From Scatophagus argus (lineage: Eukaryota; Chordata; Actinopteri; Scatophagidae): 64,000 nt of DNA. The number at the start of each line of letters is the position of its first letter. Position 1 is the first letter of the stretch. A program made the translations under genes and the position numbers. This document shows, piece after piece, positions 25,901 through 37,722 of the stretch. The notes beneath the pieces are model-generated. The model saw only the letters and a list, made by a program, of their open reading frames with translations. It searched no databases and was not told the origin of the DNA. The DNA lies in contig NC_058502.1 in the NCBI RefSeq assembly GCF_020382885.2, positions 15,217,950 to 15,281,949 on the forward strand, written 5' to 3'.

Positions 25901-28500
25901 CGGCCTGGGCAGAGTGGACAAGAGTTATGAGTTAGGTTAACTATAGAGAGGGGAAAGGAGAGAAGAAAAAGGCAGTGAGATTATGATATGTAGATATAAC
26001 ATACTATTCCCGATCATCCAGCCGACTGTACCGTTGATCCATTCTTCTGGTGAAAAGAGAAGGAAAACAAGGCCATTCAGCTTAGTTAAGAGGAAATGTC
26101 CCTATTGGACCAGTATGGGAGCTTGTTCAGAGAAAAACAGGGGACTGGGGACAGGAGAGCATATCACACTACAGGCATACAAATGAAGGTTTCTGTCCAT
26201 TCATACATTATCCAGTCATATAAAGGGATACCTATGGCCGATGATATGATAATGCTTTCATTCCTTTTAGTTAAGAGTTGTGGCTTATTTAGCTGGAACA
26301 ACAACAGACACCATTTACGGTGATTAAACAAGCTTTGCAGCAGAGTTCTATTCACTTTTCAGCTGTGAAGACAGACGCCGATCTCAAGTCAGCGCAGTGT
26401 CATGAGACAACAAGCTACATTTCCTGTCTGTTACAAAAGTGTCTCATGCTGCCACCTCCCCTCCCATCCTCCCACCATGCTGTTACCCCATTCTCTGCTC
26501 ATATGCAGCTGCAAAAACAGTGAAACTACAACATCACACAGAGACAGCAGGGGGATGTAGGTGATGGAGCACTGTGTCATGTACTGTTCAGGGTTCACAC
26601 TCAAAGAGTTCTGTAGTGACAATCTGATGTCCCTTAACTTGATCATTTCCTTTGTTTCACTTCATGGTGAAGCACTTTAGAAGCAGCAGTGTGGACTCTG
26701 TCCCTGTCCACAGGCGCCTCTTTGGCTGCTTTAGTGACTATTCTCATCATTCGATCAGTGCAGACATCAGTGTCAAATTATCCCGATATATATCTGGCCA
26801 CATATCATCTTATAATAATGGGGAACTACAGTCTGTGCTTAGAAGCAGACAGTGGCTTTTAAGGAGTCTGGGAAATGGATCTAAAGGGGTAGTTAAATTG
26901 ATAATAGTGACTAATCATTTGTTTCTTCTTCCTCTATTTCAGACTTATTGCAACAGCAGTCTGGGATTTTTATTTTGAAGAGAACAAACCATGTAACAAG
27001 TGACAAAGGATGACAATATCAGAGTGCATTACCACCATTGAAAGGGAAACTCCTGACACTGCCTTCCTGTCTGGACTATCATCCTTGTAGTGGCAGAATA
27101 TTAACTCCACCCACAGAACCAAAACTCAGATGTTAGATTGTTTTCCATGACTACTAACAAGCCAGTCTGAATAAATACTTAAAGGTTAGAAGGCTAAGCT
27201 CTTAAATCAAGCATTTACTACTGACCAGCTTGTCTTTGGCAAATAAATCAACAAGGACGACCAGTCACAATGACAAATGCTGTCTGAGACATCACACAAT
27301 GCTGACGAGGCTGCCACAGGCACACTTTGGTATGAGGCTTTTGTCACATGAACCAATAACGCAATAGCGGGCAAGTACCAATAACAGAATGACATTTCTG
27401 AGAAAAATGTAGAATTACTATTGCTGTTAGAAAACACTGCTTGAAGGTTATTTAGATTAGCACTGTTTGCAAAAGAATCCGCTTTGGACAATGGCTCCTA
27501 CCAAATATTAATTATTAAACACTCCTGATACATGTACTGAATAAAGAAACTGTGATAACATGTCAAATTTTAATCATAGTGGATATGTGAGTGCATGCTG
27601 GCCATTATGTTATTGTTTTCCATGACTCCTAACAAGTCAGTCACAAAGCCTTGGTACTGGACCTTCCAGTCTGGACCAATGTGTTTTGATTACCTGTCAG
27701 CGTCAGTCACCAGAGCCAGACGTCCATAGTCCCAGGCTAATTTTCTCAAGACAGAGAACACACACAGGAGCCCCTAGAAATACAAAAATAAACAGTGGTT
27801 TTCAGGTTTAACATCTTCAGTGCCTTTATTTACATTACAGACCATACTAAACAAAAGTTACATAACTGCTTAAAGGTGTCTAGTACTTAAAAACACACTG
27901 CAAGTACTTAACCTCACTTCTGAGGGTTGTGAAGAAATTAGGGCTGCGACAATAACCACGAGTGCAGTATCAAAATCATATGATGCCTACCACGAGGTTG
28001 AGTTTATTGCCAAGATCACCACAAATTTTTTATAAGATCAGTTTCATGTTATTATGATCCGCTGTGCATTTGAGATCAGAGCTGTCACACATGCCCAATG
28101 AGGAACACAGCCTGGGATTGGACATCAAACTCAGCACAAGGAACAGTGGACGGCTAACAACCATGCTAACAAATAAACAACTGCAGAAGACATTCAATGA
28201 AAAAATCCACATGGTCACAAAGAACAAAACACAAAAACTGAAGAGCTTGCACTGTTTTGTGTTTAGATATCATATTGTTGAATATTGACTGACAGGACTC
28301 ACCAAGAAGCACATAAAGTCAAGGGCAAGGACAGTAGGCACCCCGCCGAAAGGCAAACCCTGGAGCACTGTGCTGCGAATTCGGGCCGAGTAACAGTACT
28401 CCTTGGTGGTGGAATTGGGGGTTAGTGTCGCACAGTTCTCTGAATCGGAGCATCCTTGCACCCCCCAGATGGCCATTGTTAATATCAAAACTCTGTGCAT
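16970..28500 (-). CDS. tmem63b: OSCA/TMEM63 family mechanosensitive cation channel TMEM63B, 24 coding exons
   Basis: TMEM63B is an osmo/mechanosensitive cation channel of plasma membrane and lysosomes. Exons: 28500-28303, 27773-27694, 26046-26005, 25711-25649, 24840-24750, 24634-24597, 24506-24364, 23998-23947, 23836-23728, 23627-23557, 22958-22878, 22766-22643, 21673-21540, 21430-21293, 20954-20801, 20608-20502, 20331-20245, 20151-20086, 19802-19640, 19443-19338, 19160-18993, 18849-18734, 18620-18555, 17149-16970. Total 2577 nt (858 aa plus stop) with both small exons 3 and 4; all junctions keep frame. Near-identical to human TMEM63B at [55 protein letters not shown] and SAHNYK. Layout: extracellular N-terminus with an NST glycosylation site, TM0, first cytosolic loop, two TMs, the Cys-rich cytosolic RNA-recognition-like domain (CGHLCCC and CKCQGCQC), eight TMs, acidic tail. 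The human neighbour MRPL14 is also divergent from it. N-terminal residues 1-30 are poorly conserved. Confidence 0.96.
17988..18016. repeat. C-run followed by (CA)n in a tmem63b intron
   Basis: A run of C passes directly into a CA dinucleotide repeat, inside the intron between the last two tmem63b coding exons. Confidence 0.85.
25649..25711 (-). other. tmem63b: Candidate 63-nt cassette exon of tmem63b
   Basis: Open for 21 codons, flanked by a TTTATGAAG acceptor and a GTAATA donor, and in phase with both neighbours (phase 2 in, phase 2 out). It encodes a Cys/His-containing segment ending YRER. Skipping it joins exon 3 to exon 5 and gives REYVAS, the sequence of human TMEM63B, so inclusion is probably alternative or lineage-specific. 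The acceptor lacks a strong pyrimidine tract. Confidence 0.5.
26005..26046 (-). other. tmem63b: 42-nt small exon of tmem63b
   Basis: Flanked by TTTTCACCAG and GTATGT, 42 nt, phase 2 on both sides. It encodes [13 protein letters not shown], comparable in position and charge to the human segment RLRRQERDRVEQE. From memory, mammalian Tmem63b is spliced alternatively at a short exon in this place; the fish exon has the symmetric phase expected for that. Confidence 0.75.
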
Positions 28501-28503
28501 CAC

Positions 28504-28515
28504 TCACTGCAGCAT
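28504..28515 (-). promoter_or_regulatory. Four-codon upstream ORF before the tmem63b start
   Basis: In the leader part of the first coding exon (acceptor border at 28524), ATGCTGCAGTGA occupies 28515-28504 and ends three bases before the main ATG at 28500. A minimal uORF this close would allow re-initiation or leaky scanning. Translation is inference. Confidence 0.5.
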
Positions 28516-28632
28516 GTTGACAACCTGTAAAGATCAGGGAAAAGTGTAACAATTGTGATTATTATATTCTTGCATAACTGGTCACACTGTCTGTGTCTAT
28601 CAAGGAAAATTTCTGAAGAGTAGCTGAAGAGT

Positions 28633-28659
28633 CTTGAATTTCCCTCGGGGTCAATAAAG

Positions 28660-28752
<93 letters not shown>
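28633..28752. repeat. LINE/SINE-type 3' tail with compound microsatellite (TGTC)n(TC)n(TATC)n
   Basis: The motif GAATTTCCCTCGGGGTCAATAAAGT is the usual 3' tail of several fish retroposons, which end in short tandem repeats. It passes directly into TGTC repeats (about 28660-28695), TC repeats (to about 28718) and TATC repeats (to 28752). No body of an element was recognised upstream. Confidence 0.7.
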
Positions 28753-29689
28753 GTAATCCCAGAGCTTAAGAGAAAAATGGACAGAAGGTAGAAAAAGCTA
28801 GAGACAAATCATATGAGACTCCACAATAATAAAAACAATGCAATTTAAATTTTCCGTTCTTTCTACTGAGGCTGAAATTTCTGTCTTGACATCAGTCACA
28901 TGCTGTTGATGCTTTTGACCACATGCATGACAAGTGAAACAATGTTTTAAATCATTACAGACATTCTGTTCCTGTTTTGTGGTCAACTGACTCACGGTTT
29001 AACTTTTGTCCTTAATTCAAGATAATAATACCATAGTAAGTGAAAATTCGTATTCTGGATTGACCGGCAATGGCCTGTTCCCACCCAGTAGACAAGGCTG
29101 ATTCAATTGGCAGCCTGAAGACCACATCTGGCTCAGAAGCAACCTCCATAACTGTGATATATGACAAAAAGTATATGAAAAAAGTACATATTTGACGTAC
29201 ATCTCCGCGCATGTATCACACACATATGCTTATGTGATGTACATACAGTATAAGCCACCATATACTAACATTGCAATTTCTGACTTAAATTCATATGCAT
29301 TTGTTTCAGATGTGTCATTGAAGGGTTAAAAAAAACGCCCATCGGAACTTAGAACTGAATAGTCAGCAAGACCAAAACCGGCATCCCTTTGGAGACATGT
29401 TTATAACATGAAATATTAGTCCAATATTGACTCTTGTTTTAGATCTGATTCTACATCCAACACCTAAAAAACGTATTTGGGTCCTTAGCTTGAAGATGTT
29501 CAGCTTTCTTCTTCAAACTCTCAAAATGAGTAAAACTGAAGAAGTCTGGGGATATTGCAGCTACTAGTTCCGTTGTGAAATCAGTAAACAGACAGTGTTC
29601 ACAAACATCTGCTGCTTATCAAGCATGTAGAAAAAAACCAAACATGTTATTTGTGAACCAAATGGAAATCAGACAGTGTTTCACATGTT

Positions 29690-30080
29690 CTTAGAGAGGA
29701 CATCAGCTGAATATGCTGCCCTGCAGTGTGGCCCAGGACATATTGGGGTACACACTGTCAAAAGAATGTGGTCATATGTGTCCCAAACCACTTCTGAATG
29801 TGGTCTGAGCGATCAGATCTCACATGTGTCTTGGGTATGTTCACACCTGTACTTAGAGTTGTCCACTTGGGATCGGATCACACTTGAATTCCAGGTGTCG
29901 ACAGAGCCAGTGACTCAACCATGCAGTGTATGTTTGAATCAGAGGACAAAAACAATGGACCATTCAACTTTTAATGCAAGGTTAGAAGTAGGGTGTCTAA
30001 ATCTGACATGTCAGATTGGCAGATGAACAGATGCGGCCTGATATGTCAGGCCGAACAGATGCGGTCTGCTGTGATAACCC
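29690..30080. repeat. Possible interspersed repeat, family not identified
   Basis: This stretch has several locally recurring words (TGTGGTC..., GGATC/GATCAGATC, GAACAGATGCGG twice near 30025 and 30055) and a small palindrome CCTGATATGTCAGG. It resembles dispersed fish repeats I have seen, but I cannot name the family or set its ends. The plus-strand frame at 29676-30026 shows no recognisable protein. Confidence 0.3.
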
Positions 30081-33000
30081 TAACATTGGCTATCTTTGAC
30101 TCTTTCTTCTGGTTTCTGATGCATTTCAATAAGAAACAACAAGCACTTAACAACAAAGATGGCTAATGATGGAAAACATTGACAAAACACGAATAGCAGC
30201 ATATGATACAAATCCTAGGAGAAATGCATCTTAGTAATAACATCCTGATCCCAATGGCAAAGCAACCCTAATGACCTCAGCAGTTTACTCCGAACTGTGA
30301 CGATTCAGTAAGAAAATTAATTCCAGAACAACAGAAATCCCGACGGTTCTCTTCTCCGGCCCTGGCAAACAGCAAAAATAAATTGTGACACACCAGACAT
30401 CAACTAAGGTCCACATTCACTGACTCAGACCAGAACGCTTTTGGCCAGAAAATTATACATTATACATATATATCTGATAACATATCAACATAACCTTAGA
30501 AAATACCCAACATACTATTTAATAGCCCTGGAGTTCTAAAACATAAAGAAAGTTCCTTCTGACTTGAGCATGATATCTTCTCTATCCTATCAAAAATGGC
30601 TCTATCCCGATCTACAGGCTATCAAACCTTCATATTTCACTCAGACTGAACGAAGATGTTGGAGAAGGCGCGTGGGTGTTCTGGTGAGTGCATGTGAGTG
30701 TGTTTGCACAGTTGCACTGCTATACTTGCGCCCTTTGACCCACAATTACAAGCAGCATTCACGATGCTGCTCATCTGCCCTAACACTAACTCATTTATCC
30801 GCTCCCTGGAATGCTGTGACATCACTGCATAGGGACGCAGCCAGAACCGAACAATAAGCTGATAGAGACCACGGGGTTCAAATGGACCGGTCTCAACCCT
30901 AGGAGGACACAACATACCCCCCTGTGCCTTCAACAACACCGCTGCACATCCTGGACCCATTGCCACACTTCAGACCGATTAAAATTCAAACAGGGCAGTA
31001 AGAATAGAAAAACTACAGCAAAAATGTTTCACAATAGCTCCTTTTAGAAAAATAGAAAGATGCATTTTTAATCTAATCTCACAAATGGTGCTGCAGATTC
31101 TTTTTTTCTTTTTTTTAACAAATCTTTAATCAGTTTTTGAGTTTTGGCTGAGGTTCCTTTTGACTTATTTAATGTGTACTGGAGGCGAGCACTCATTGTG
31201 AACAAAACATAACATAAAATCATAAAAAACATAAAATCAATGATAAAATTTCCTCATACTGTATGTCATCTGTTTTGGCTTATAATTTATGGGGGATGGA
31301 CACATTAACAAAACACCTATACAATACAATGCAATGAAATCCTCCTACTTTCTTGAGGCTTACAATTAATTGGCAGAGTAGAGCTGAGTCAGCAGTTGTT
31401 TGACTCAAATGTTTAGCATTAGAAGACTTTTTTTTAAATTAAATTTTTTAATAATATTGCGTATTGCCAAACCCTGTTCAAACTTCTCAAGGACCCATGC
31501 ACTCTGTTCAAAGTGCTATTAAAATAGAGAAACATAAACTTAAGCACAGGATTAGGAGCATAAATCATGACTCCTGACAGCAATCAAGAACAATTAACGT
31601 ACAGCATCGCAGCCCAAATAGTAAATGGCAATGTTAATGTTAATACTGTTAATGTTAATACTATGTTAATAGCCTGTAGCTACAGAACAAGTATGAAATT
31701 TAGGCAGCATGACAAATGAAATATTGATCAAATGTTTGTCAGCAGTATGAGTAGGCCGACTGAAACACTGTGTGTGCTTTTGTATGTTTTGCAAATCCCC
31801 CCCATTAATTTTGCCTATATTCCTGAATCTAGTGGAACTGACATCACTGCAGACAAAAGTCTTATACTAAAACTACTTTTGACTGATTTTGATTTTAGAA
31901 TTTCAATCTCAAACAATTTTAGCTGCACTGTGTGATTACAGCATGAGTCAGCAGCACAGAAATACTGTGCCACCTTTCCACCTGATGCTAGTTGCTATGG
32001 TACCATCAGTCTGGCACACAAACTCAAAATACAAATAAACATAAAGAGGATGGAGGTGGCTGGGGAAAAATAATTCCATGCTTGTCCATTTGAATCTAGA
32101 GAGAGCCTACAATACTGTGCAGGCAGATTTATGGTCTTTACATGCTAATAATACAGAGACAAACCTTTTTCTAGTGTTAAGTGTAACTCCATCTTAATGC
32201 ACTGAGAAAATGGCCTTTGAAACTGCTCAACAGTAATGCTTTCCATCTGCGATCAGCAACAGCACATATATTCATGACCTCTGCATGCAAATCAGCATTG
32301 TGTTCAATCAGTATGTGAGTCATTCCTTTAATCTGCATTAATGGTTAAATATTTGAACATGCTTTGTTGTTTGGTGCTTAAAAACAATGGATTATGAACT
32401 ATGTTAGCAGTTGTCAAGAAACACCAAACTGACATGCTCCATCTTGCTTTCCCTACCAGATAAAATCAAATTTAACAAAGGAGGGAAAAAAGTTTTACTG
32501 ATTTTGTTTGACTCTTTTACACTAGCCTATAATCCAGATAACGAACAAAAACAAACCACACCCTTTAAGCAGAAACTACTGCACGTTCCCTGCAGTAAAG
32601 ATGTAGTATATGCAAAAGTTCAACCTTGACAAACATTTCTACAAAAGTGTTGACTTGCTGGTTAAAAAAACTCACCCCCTAGAGCCTTTGATAAACACGT
32701 TGTACATTCTTTTCACAACACACATCGTCATATCCATTATCACTTTTTAAAGGATTGAGGGTAAACCTATCAGCAATGTGGAAACAAAACAAAGAATTTG
32801 TAAACACTCTACAAGGAAGGCCAACAACACCTGACGTACGCACACAATAATTACACAGTTTCACGTCTCCTCAAATGTACTAATACTGTAAGATAAAACT
32901 GTTTTAAATCCATTATGAGCGCAGTTCCAATTGTGAATTAGTACACCTGCTTCATATATAAACACGCATGCATTCTGCTTCACAACAAAATCAAGCTTGG

Positions 33001-35740
33001 TAAGAAGTATCCAACGATGCCAATGGCCGGTAATTCAGATTTGCACATATTGGCCTTGTTAGATTTACCTTGTTAATCATTGACCACTGCTCAGTTCCAG
33101 GATCGCAGATTGTCATGATGTCAGAGTTCGGTTTCATAATCATGTCACAGACTGTATGTAGACTTAAGACCACACATGGCAGAAAAAAGGTAATGTATAA
33201 AGAAGTTGCTGATGTAGATTCAGAGTTTCTTGGTCAATGACATTCAAATCAGCAATAAAGAGGAGCACAAATGATCACTAATGGTAGATGGACGTCAAAT
33301 TAAAGTTGATGCTACATGATAAAAACAGAACATAAGTGCACCTTGCTACTAATACAAAATTAGCAGCACAGCATAGGGTCTCTTATTGTATAATTCCAAT
33401 AAAATACATAATCTCTGTAAAAGCAATCGCATTACTGTAATTGAAATCTACCTTCAAAAGTGTTGCAACCAGTGAAAGGATTGTCTTAAAAACTTTGTGG
33501 TTGCAACCTTATCAATGTGAGATTTAGTGTGATGTGAAGAGTTGATTGCTAATATCTGTTTCACCATCGCTATAAGTACTTATTTAGCTCCTTAGACTGA
33601 TGAAACAGTCATTGCTTTGCATTCATGCTGTGATGGGCATGTATCATCAGTTTTCTTATTTTTTTGATGAAATGATCGATTAATTCAACAAAAAAATGAA
33701 TCCAGTCTAAAACAAATGCTTTCTACATGGTAAAATGTAACATCAATATTCATGTAGGAACAGCAACAATACCCTCAACATTCGACAGACAAGTGAGGTC
33801 CTTCTTTTTCTAATCTTGTATGAAATTGGCACAACCAGAAGTACATCAGATGTTTACATCGATATTCATTAATATCAGTGAACGAGAGTGTGGCTCATAA
33901 ACAAAGTATTTGCCAACTCATGTTTATCTCTTTAAATACTCTGCTGAAGGAAACGAGTTGCTGTGACGAGTCATCGGTGCACGCTAATGCTCATTACAGC
34001 GAAGTTTACGCTGTTACTGTCAAAAGATTTTCTCAGCAACTGCATTGCTCAACCTCTAGTGCTAGATAACCGAGATATGCTAGGAATTGCTTATCTTCCA
34101 CTGTCAAAAGGCATGTCAAATTGGTAGCCCGAGTCCTATAACTAAATGGGCGGACATTAAAAGCATAGCTGCTCTGTCTAAAATCAGTTCAAGATTCCTC
34201 ATGTCCCTGCACAATCTCCGAACAGCAAACAGCCAAGCATTTCGGTAGTCCAAACAGTTTTGATATTATTTGAAAAATATTCTTAACATCTCGCTATTGA
34301 AATAGCCATAAGAATAGTAGAGTATGATCTGTGACTAATGAACAAATCAAACATTTAAGTGCCTGATGAGAACCAGTGGGCTAATGTTAACATAATTTAG
34401 GGCTTGTGGCGCAAGTGAGGCAAGTACTAAAATGATAATCAATGTCAGTAACCTAGTTTCATATTATACAGGAATCCTCACTATTAACAACCCCCAGATT
34501 GTTTAATAACGTTAACCTCCATCAATTAATGGAAAGTAGCTCACAATACCATGGACCTTACTGTTGCTTGAGCCCGTTAACTTTCGGTCAGTTAGCCTCA
34601 CGCTAACGATAACGGAATGTGTTGACTTGTTTATTGTTCTGACAGCAATCGTTATCTTCACTTTATTAATGAATTAGCCAACGGCTGTAGAGAACAATCA
34701 TACCAGTTTGTCGTGAAATATCAATACATATAGGGTTAGGTTACAGTTAGTAAAAAACAGCTTACCTTGCTATGATAGCCAGCAGGGACAAAAATTAACA
34801 CAATTAGCTAATGTGAGCTAACAACCGTAACGTAAACGTTAGCTAACTTAGCCCCTCGATGTAGCAAATAACAGGTGGAGGCGACTAAGTCTAATCTAAC
34901 AACGTTCGGCTAATTTACATATCAAATTATATTTCGTTGCACCTTCCTGAACACAACCCTAAAGCTAACCAGATGGATCTGGTCAGTCAAACTGTTTAGT
35001 TGATAGTAACGATAGACAAGTCTACGCTGATACTGTTGTGACCGTCAGCCAGTGAAACAACGATCGCTAACCTAACCAGTCCAACAAGAGGCGAAGTCGG
35101 TCGGGTTTGGAGCTTGACGTAAATAGAAGTAGATCACAAAGAAATGCTACATATCTTTATGCCTCATGATCGCTAAATCTTCATAGCGTCTTCGCTGTGT
35201 AGCTTCTATTTTCTTCTAATTCTATGCGCATTCTGGCGCGTTTCTATGACGTACAAGAAAACAACAACTGGGGCCGGTAGCCGCTTTTGCCATTTGTTTA
35301 GGTACTCTAATTTTCCCGAGCACAAACGTGGTCAACAGCTTTCATCAACACAAAGCGCGTCTTATTAATTGCATCGCTAAATATTTCTTTTTAAAATACT
35401 AATGTATATCGTGTTTATTGGCTAGCTCGGCTTAAGGCGCTTGGTCGCGTGTTGCTGACGCAAGGCCTTTGACATTGGCATGGGACGTGATAGAAGGGTA
35501 ACGTTACCAACACTGACATTTTAATTCGCAGTTTGTACTCTTTTGATAGAGTCATTCTTGCGTTTGAGTTATTAAATGGGGAAAAGGCTATACGCCAAAA
35601 TGTTAATGCTCTATTTTGGGTTTCCTTTGCGCACCACGTGATTGTTAGCACACGCTAGCACTGCCACTAGCAAGCACTTTAGCTTATAGTTGCTAATCAT
35701 GTGTAATTTCTCTTTTTACTTTGCAGTGTCAGTTGTAGTT

Positions 35741-37399
35741 ATGGCTCTCCCCCAGTTATCAAGATCCCTGACCGGGCTCCTTGTTGAGACATCGTCCGTA
35801 ATTCATCAGAGGACTTTTAGGTAAGATTTTTGTGATAGTTTAGACTTGGCAGATATGTGGTCTGGGTAATTTGTTTTTGAAACAAATAAGATCAAGGGAA
35901 TATGTCTGTGTAGATTCTCAGTTATCCAGTTCATCTTGCGTAGAAGAGCTTAAGTTGGGACCACTGGACTTCAGTTTAAAAACGAAGACATTTAAAAGCG
36001 AAACAAGATCAATTTAAGCCATTTACTGGCTGATACGATTATAGAAGTGACATTCTTAAGTATACTCCAGTTATTAAAAGTCCCCCTTTACTATAAAATG
36101 TTGTTTTCAAATTTATCTGCTGTACGGAAAGTTTCCCTGTGGTGACTTTGAGACGTGGATGTTCTTCTTAATGCACTTATGGTATGTACCTGCCTGATTT
36201 TACGACATCATAGCTTGTTTGGACGCCAATATTTGGTCCAACATGCAACATAAATAAATAAATATGATGTCGAAATTTGACTGCTCCAGAATACAACTAC
36301 TGATAATGGTGTTAAGGTATAGGTAAAATTTATACAGAAAAATATATAGAGATTCTGGTATTTTTATTATTATTAAGTTGATTGCCAGCTTATTCTCATT
36401 TTTAGTTAGGCAAATACTAATAAGAGTGGTATTGAGTTTTAGTCTAGATATTCAATGAAGACAGAAATTAGTCACTTTGTTGTTGAGAAAAACATGTCAT
36501 AAAGTGTTCTCTTTACTGAGTGACACCTTTAGTTGTGACTGCATGTTGTCACTGTAGGGTGGTGCTTGGTTTATAGTACACTGGTATTTCATTTTAAAGG
36601 TAGCTTCAACAGCAATGGGGTGACTCTCTCTCTCCATGGCCTGTAATACTATTTAATTTCCTGATATGACCTCATAATACAGTTTGTGCCTAGAAGGGAT
36701 TGCTTCCTTAAATGACCTCATCAAGTCAGCCCTGAGTCATTCTTTATCCACTGCTTGTGGAGCAGCTTAAGCAGTTGTCTCCATATGACATATGACTGAC
36801 ACAGACAGTCTTGAATTAAGCTTAAAGAGAAAAGTTATTCTCTCAAAGGGTGATTTTTTATTTATTTATTTTTTTGCTTTAACTTTGCCTCATAGAAAAG
36901 TTAATTTCTGACTAATTTCATATCTCCTGACTGGGCTCTCCTCTGGAGGGCTGGAGTCAATATGATGTATATTACTAAGCCCAGCAGGACTTCTATGTGT
37001 TGAAGACAAAACAATTTTTTTTTTCTTTACAGTGTATCTGCTGTTGCAGCAGCCATTCAGAAATTAACACGAGTGCGTGTAGTAGACAACAGCAGTCTTG
37101 GAAATACACCTTATCACCGTGCGCCAAGAGTGATCCATGTCTACACCAAGAATGGCGTTGGAAAAGTTGGTGACAGAGTGTTGCTTGCCATCAAAGGACA
37201 GAAAAAGAAAGCGTTAATAGTTGGACACAAAATGCCCGGAGAACGCATGAATCCACGCTTTGACTCAAACAATGTTGTTCTGGTTGAGGAAAATGGGAAC
37301 CCTACAGGAACAAGGATTAAGGTCCCTATACCCACGCATCTCCGCAAAATGGAGGGAGACTACTCAAAAGTCTTAGCAATTGCTAGCTCCTTTGTTTAA
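35741..37399 (+). CDS. mrpl14: Mitochondrial large-subunit ribosomal protein uL14m (MRPL14), 2 coding exons
   Basis: Structural protein of the mitochondrial 39S subunit, in the uL14/L14b family. Coding exons 35741-35820 and 37033-37399 give 447 nt (148 aa plus stop); human MRPL14 has 145. Residues 1-27 are Arg/Ser/Leu-rich with one acidic residue, as expected for a mitochondrial targeting presequence. Exon 2 carries the whole uL14 fold: [65 protein letters not shown] and a C-terminal [10 protein letters not shown]. The start ATG lies 14 nt after a splice acceptor, so a noncoding first exon exists upstream. It is divergent from tmem63b as in human and converges on the capn11-like gene. Confidence 0.97.
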
Positions 37400-37625
37400 T
37401 GACACCACGGTTCAGCTGTGATTTGAGATATATATATATACTGTATATTTCACATTTGCTGTATGTGAACATTTATACGTATATGTTCTTGTCTTCAGTA
37501 AACTTTAAAAGGGGCATACACAATGTCACCATTATTGTTTCCATACAGTATTCTGTTATGTATTGTATGTAATAGTAGAAGTCCTCAACATGTTTGACAT
37601 TTTACTGAGGCCTCTTTATGCTTAC

Positions 37626-37631
37626 AATAAA
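37626..37631 (+). promoter_or_regulatory. Poly(A) signal of mrpl14
   Basis: AATAAA 227 nt after the mrpl14 stop codon, the first canonical hexamer in the 3' UTR; cleavage expected near 37645-37660. Confidence 0.7.
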
Positions 37632-37716
37632 CACAACCTTTACTTTGAATGTATAGGAGTTTGTGGGTCAAGCTCAATGTTTTCACACACAGAACAAACT
37701 GAGAATGTATGAGGAA

Positions 37717-37722
37717 ATTTAT
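37717..37722 (-). promoter_or_regulatory. Candidate poly(A) signal of the capn11-like gene
   Basis: TTTATT on plus reads AATAAA on minus, 900 nt past the capn11-like stop codon. Used as such, the 3' UTR would be about 0.9 kb and end close to the mrpl14 3' end. Confidence 0.45.

Larger units (their letters stand above)
28525..35726. other. tmem63b 5' intron(s) and the head-to-head tmem63b/mrpl14 promoter region
   Basis: The first coding exon of tmem63b begins at a splice acceptor, so noncoding exon(s) lie further right. A consensus minus-strand donor (GTAAGC) at 34763-34768 could end one, but the exon is not proven. Mrpl14 coding likewise starts just after an acceptor at 35721-35726, so its noncoding first exon lies left of it. 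The two promoters must therefore fall in roughly 34.8-35.6 kb, which is locally GC-richer with ATGACGTA- and GGCGCG-type cores. No other gene is supported; frames near 29.7 and 30.6 kb look non-coding. Confidence 0.5.

Noticed and set aside
29676-30026. 116-codon plus-strand frame in the tmem63b 5' intron
   Set aside because: No similarity to any family I know, low-complexity repeat words, and no splice or promoter context.
30564-30966. Overlapping frames on both strands near 30.6-31.0 kb
   Set aside because: Neither strand shows a family motif or convincing splice sites, and codon usage looks random.
37073-37399. Treating the 108-codon frame beginning at 37073 as the complete mrpl14 gene
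   Set aside because: That frame opens with GTG. The true exon 2 starts at 37033 and joins a 5' exon with an ATG at 35741 that supplies the mitochondrial presequence.
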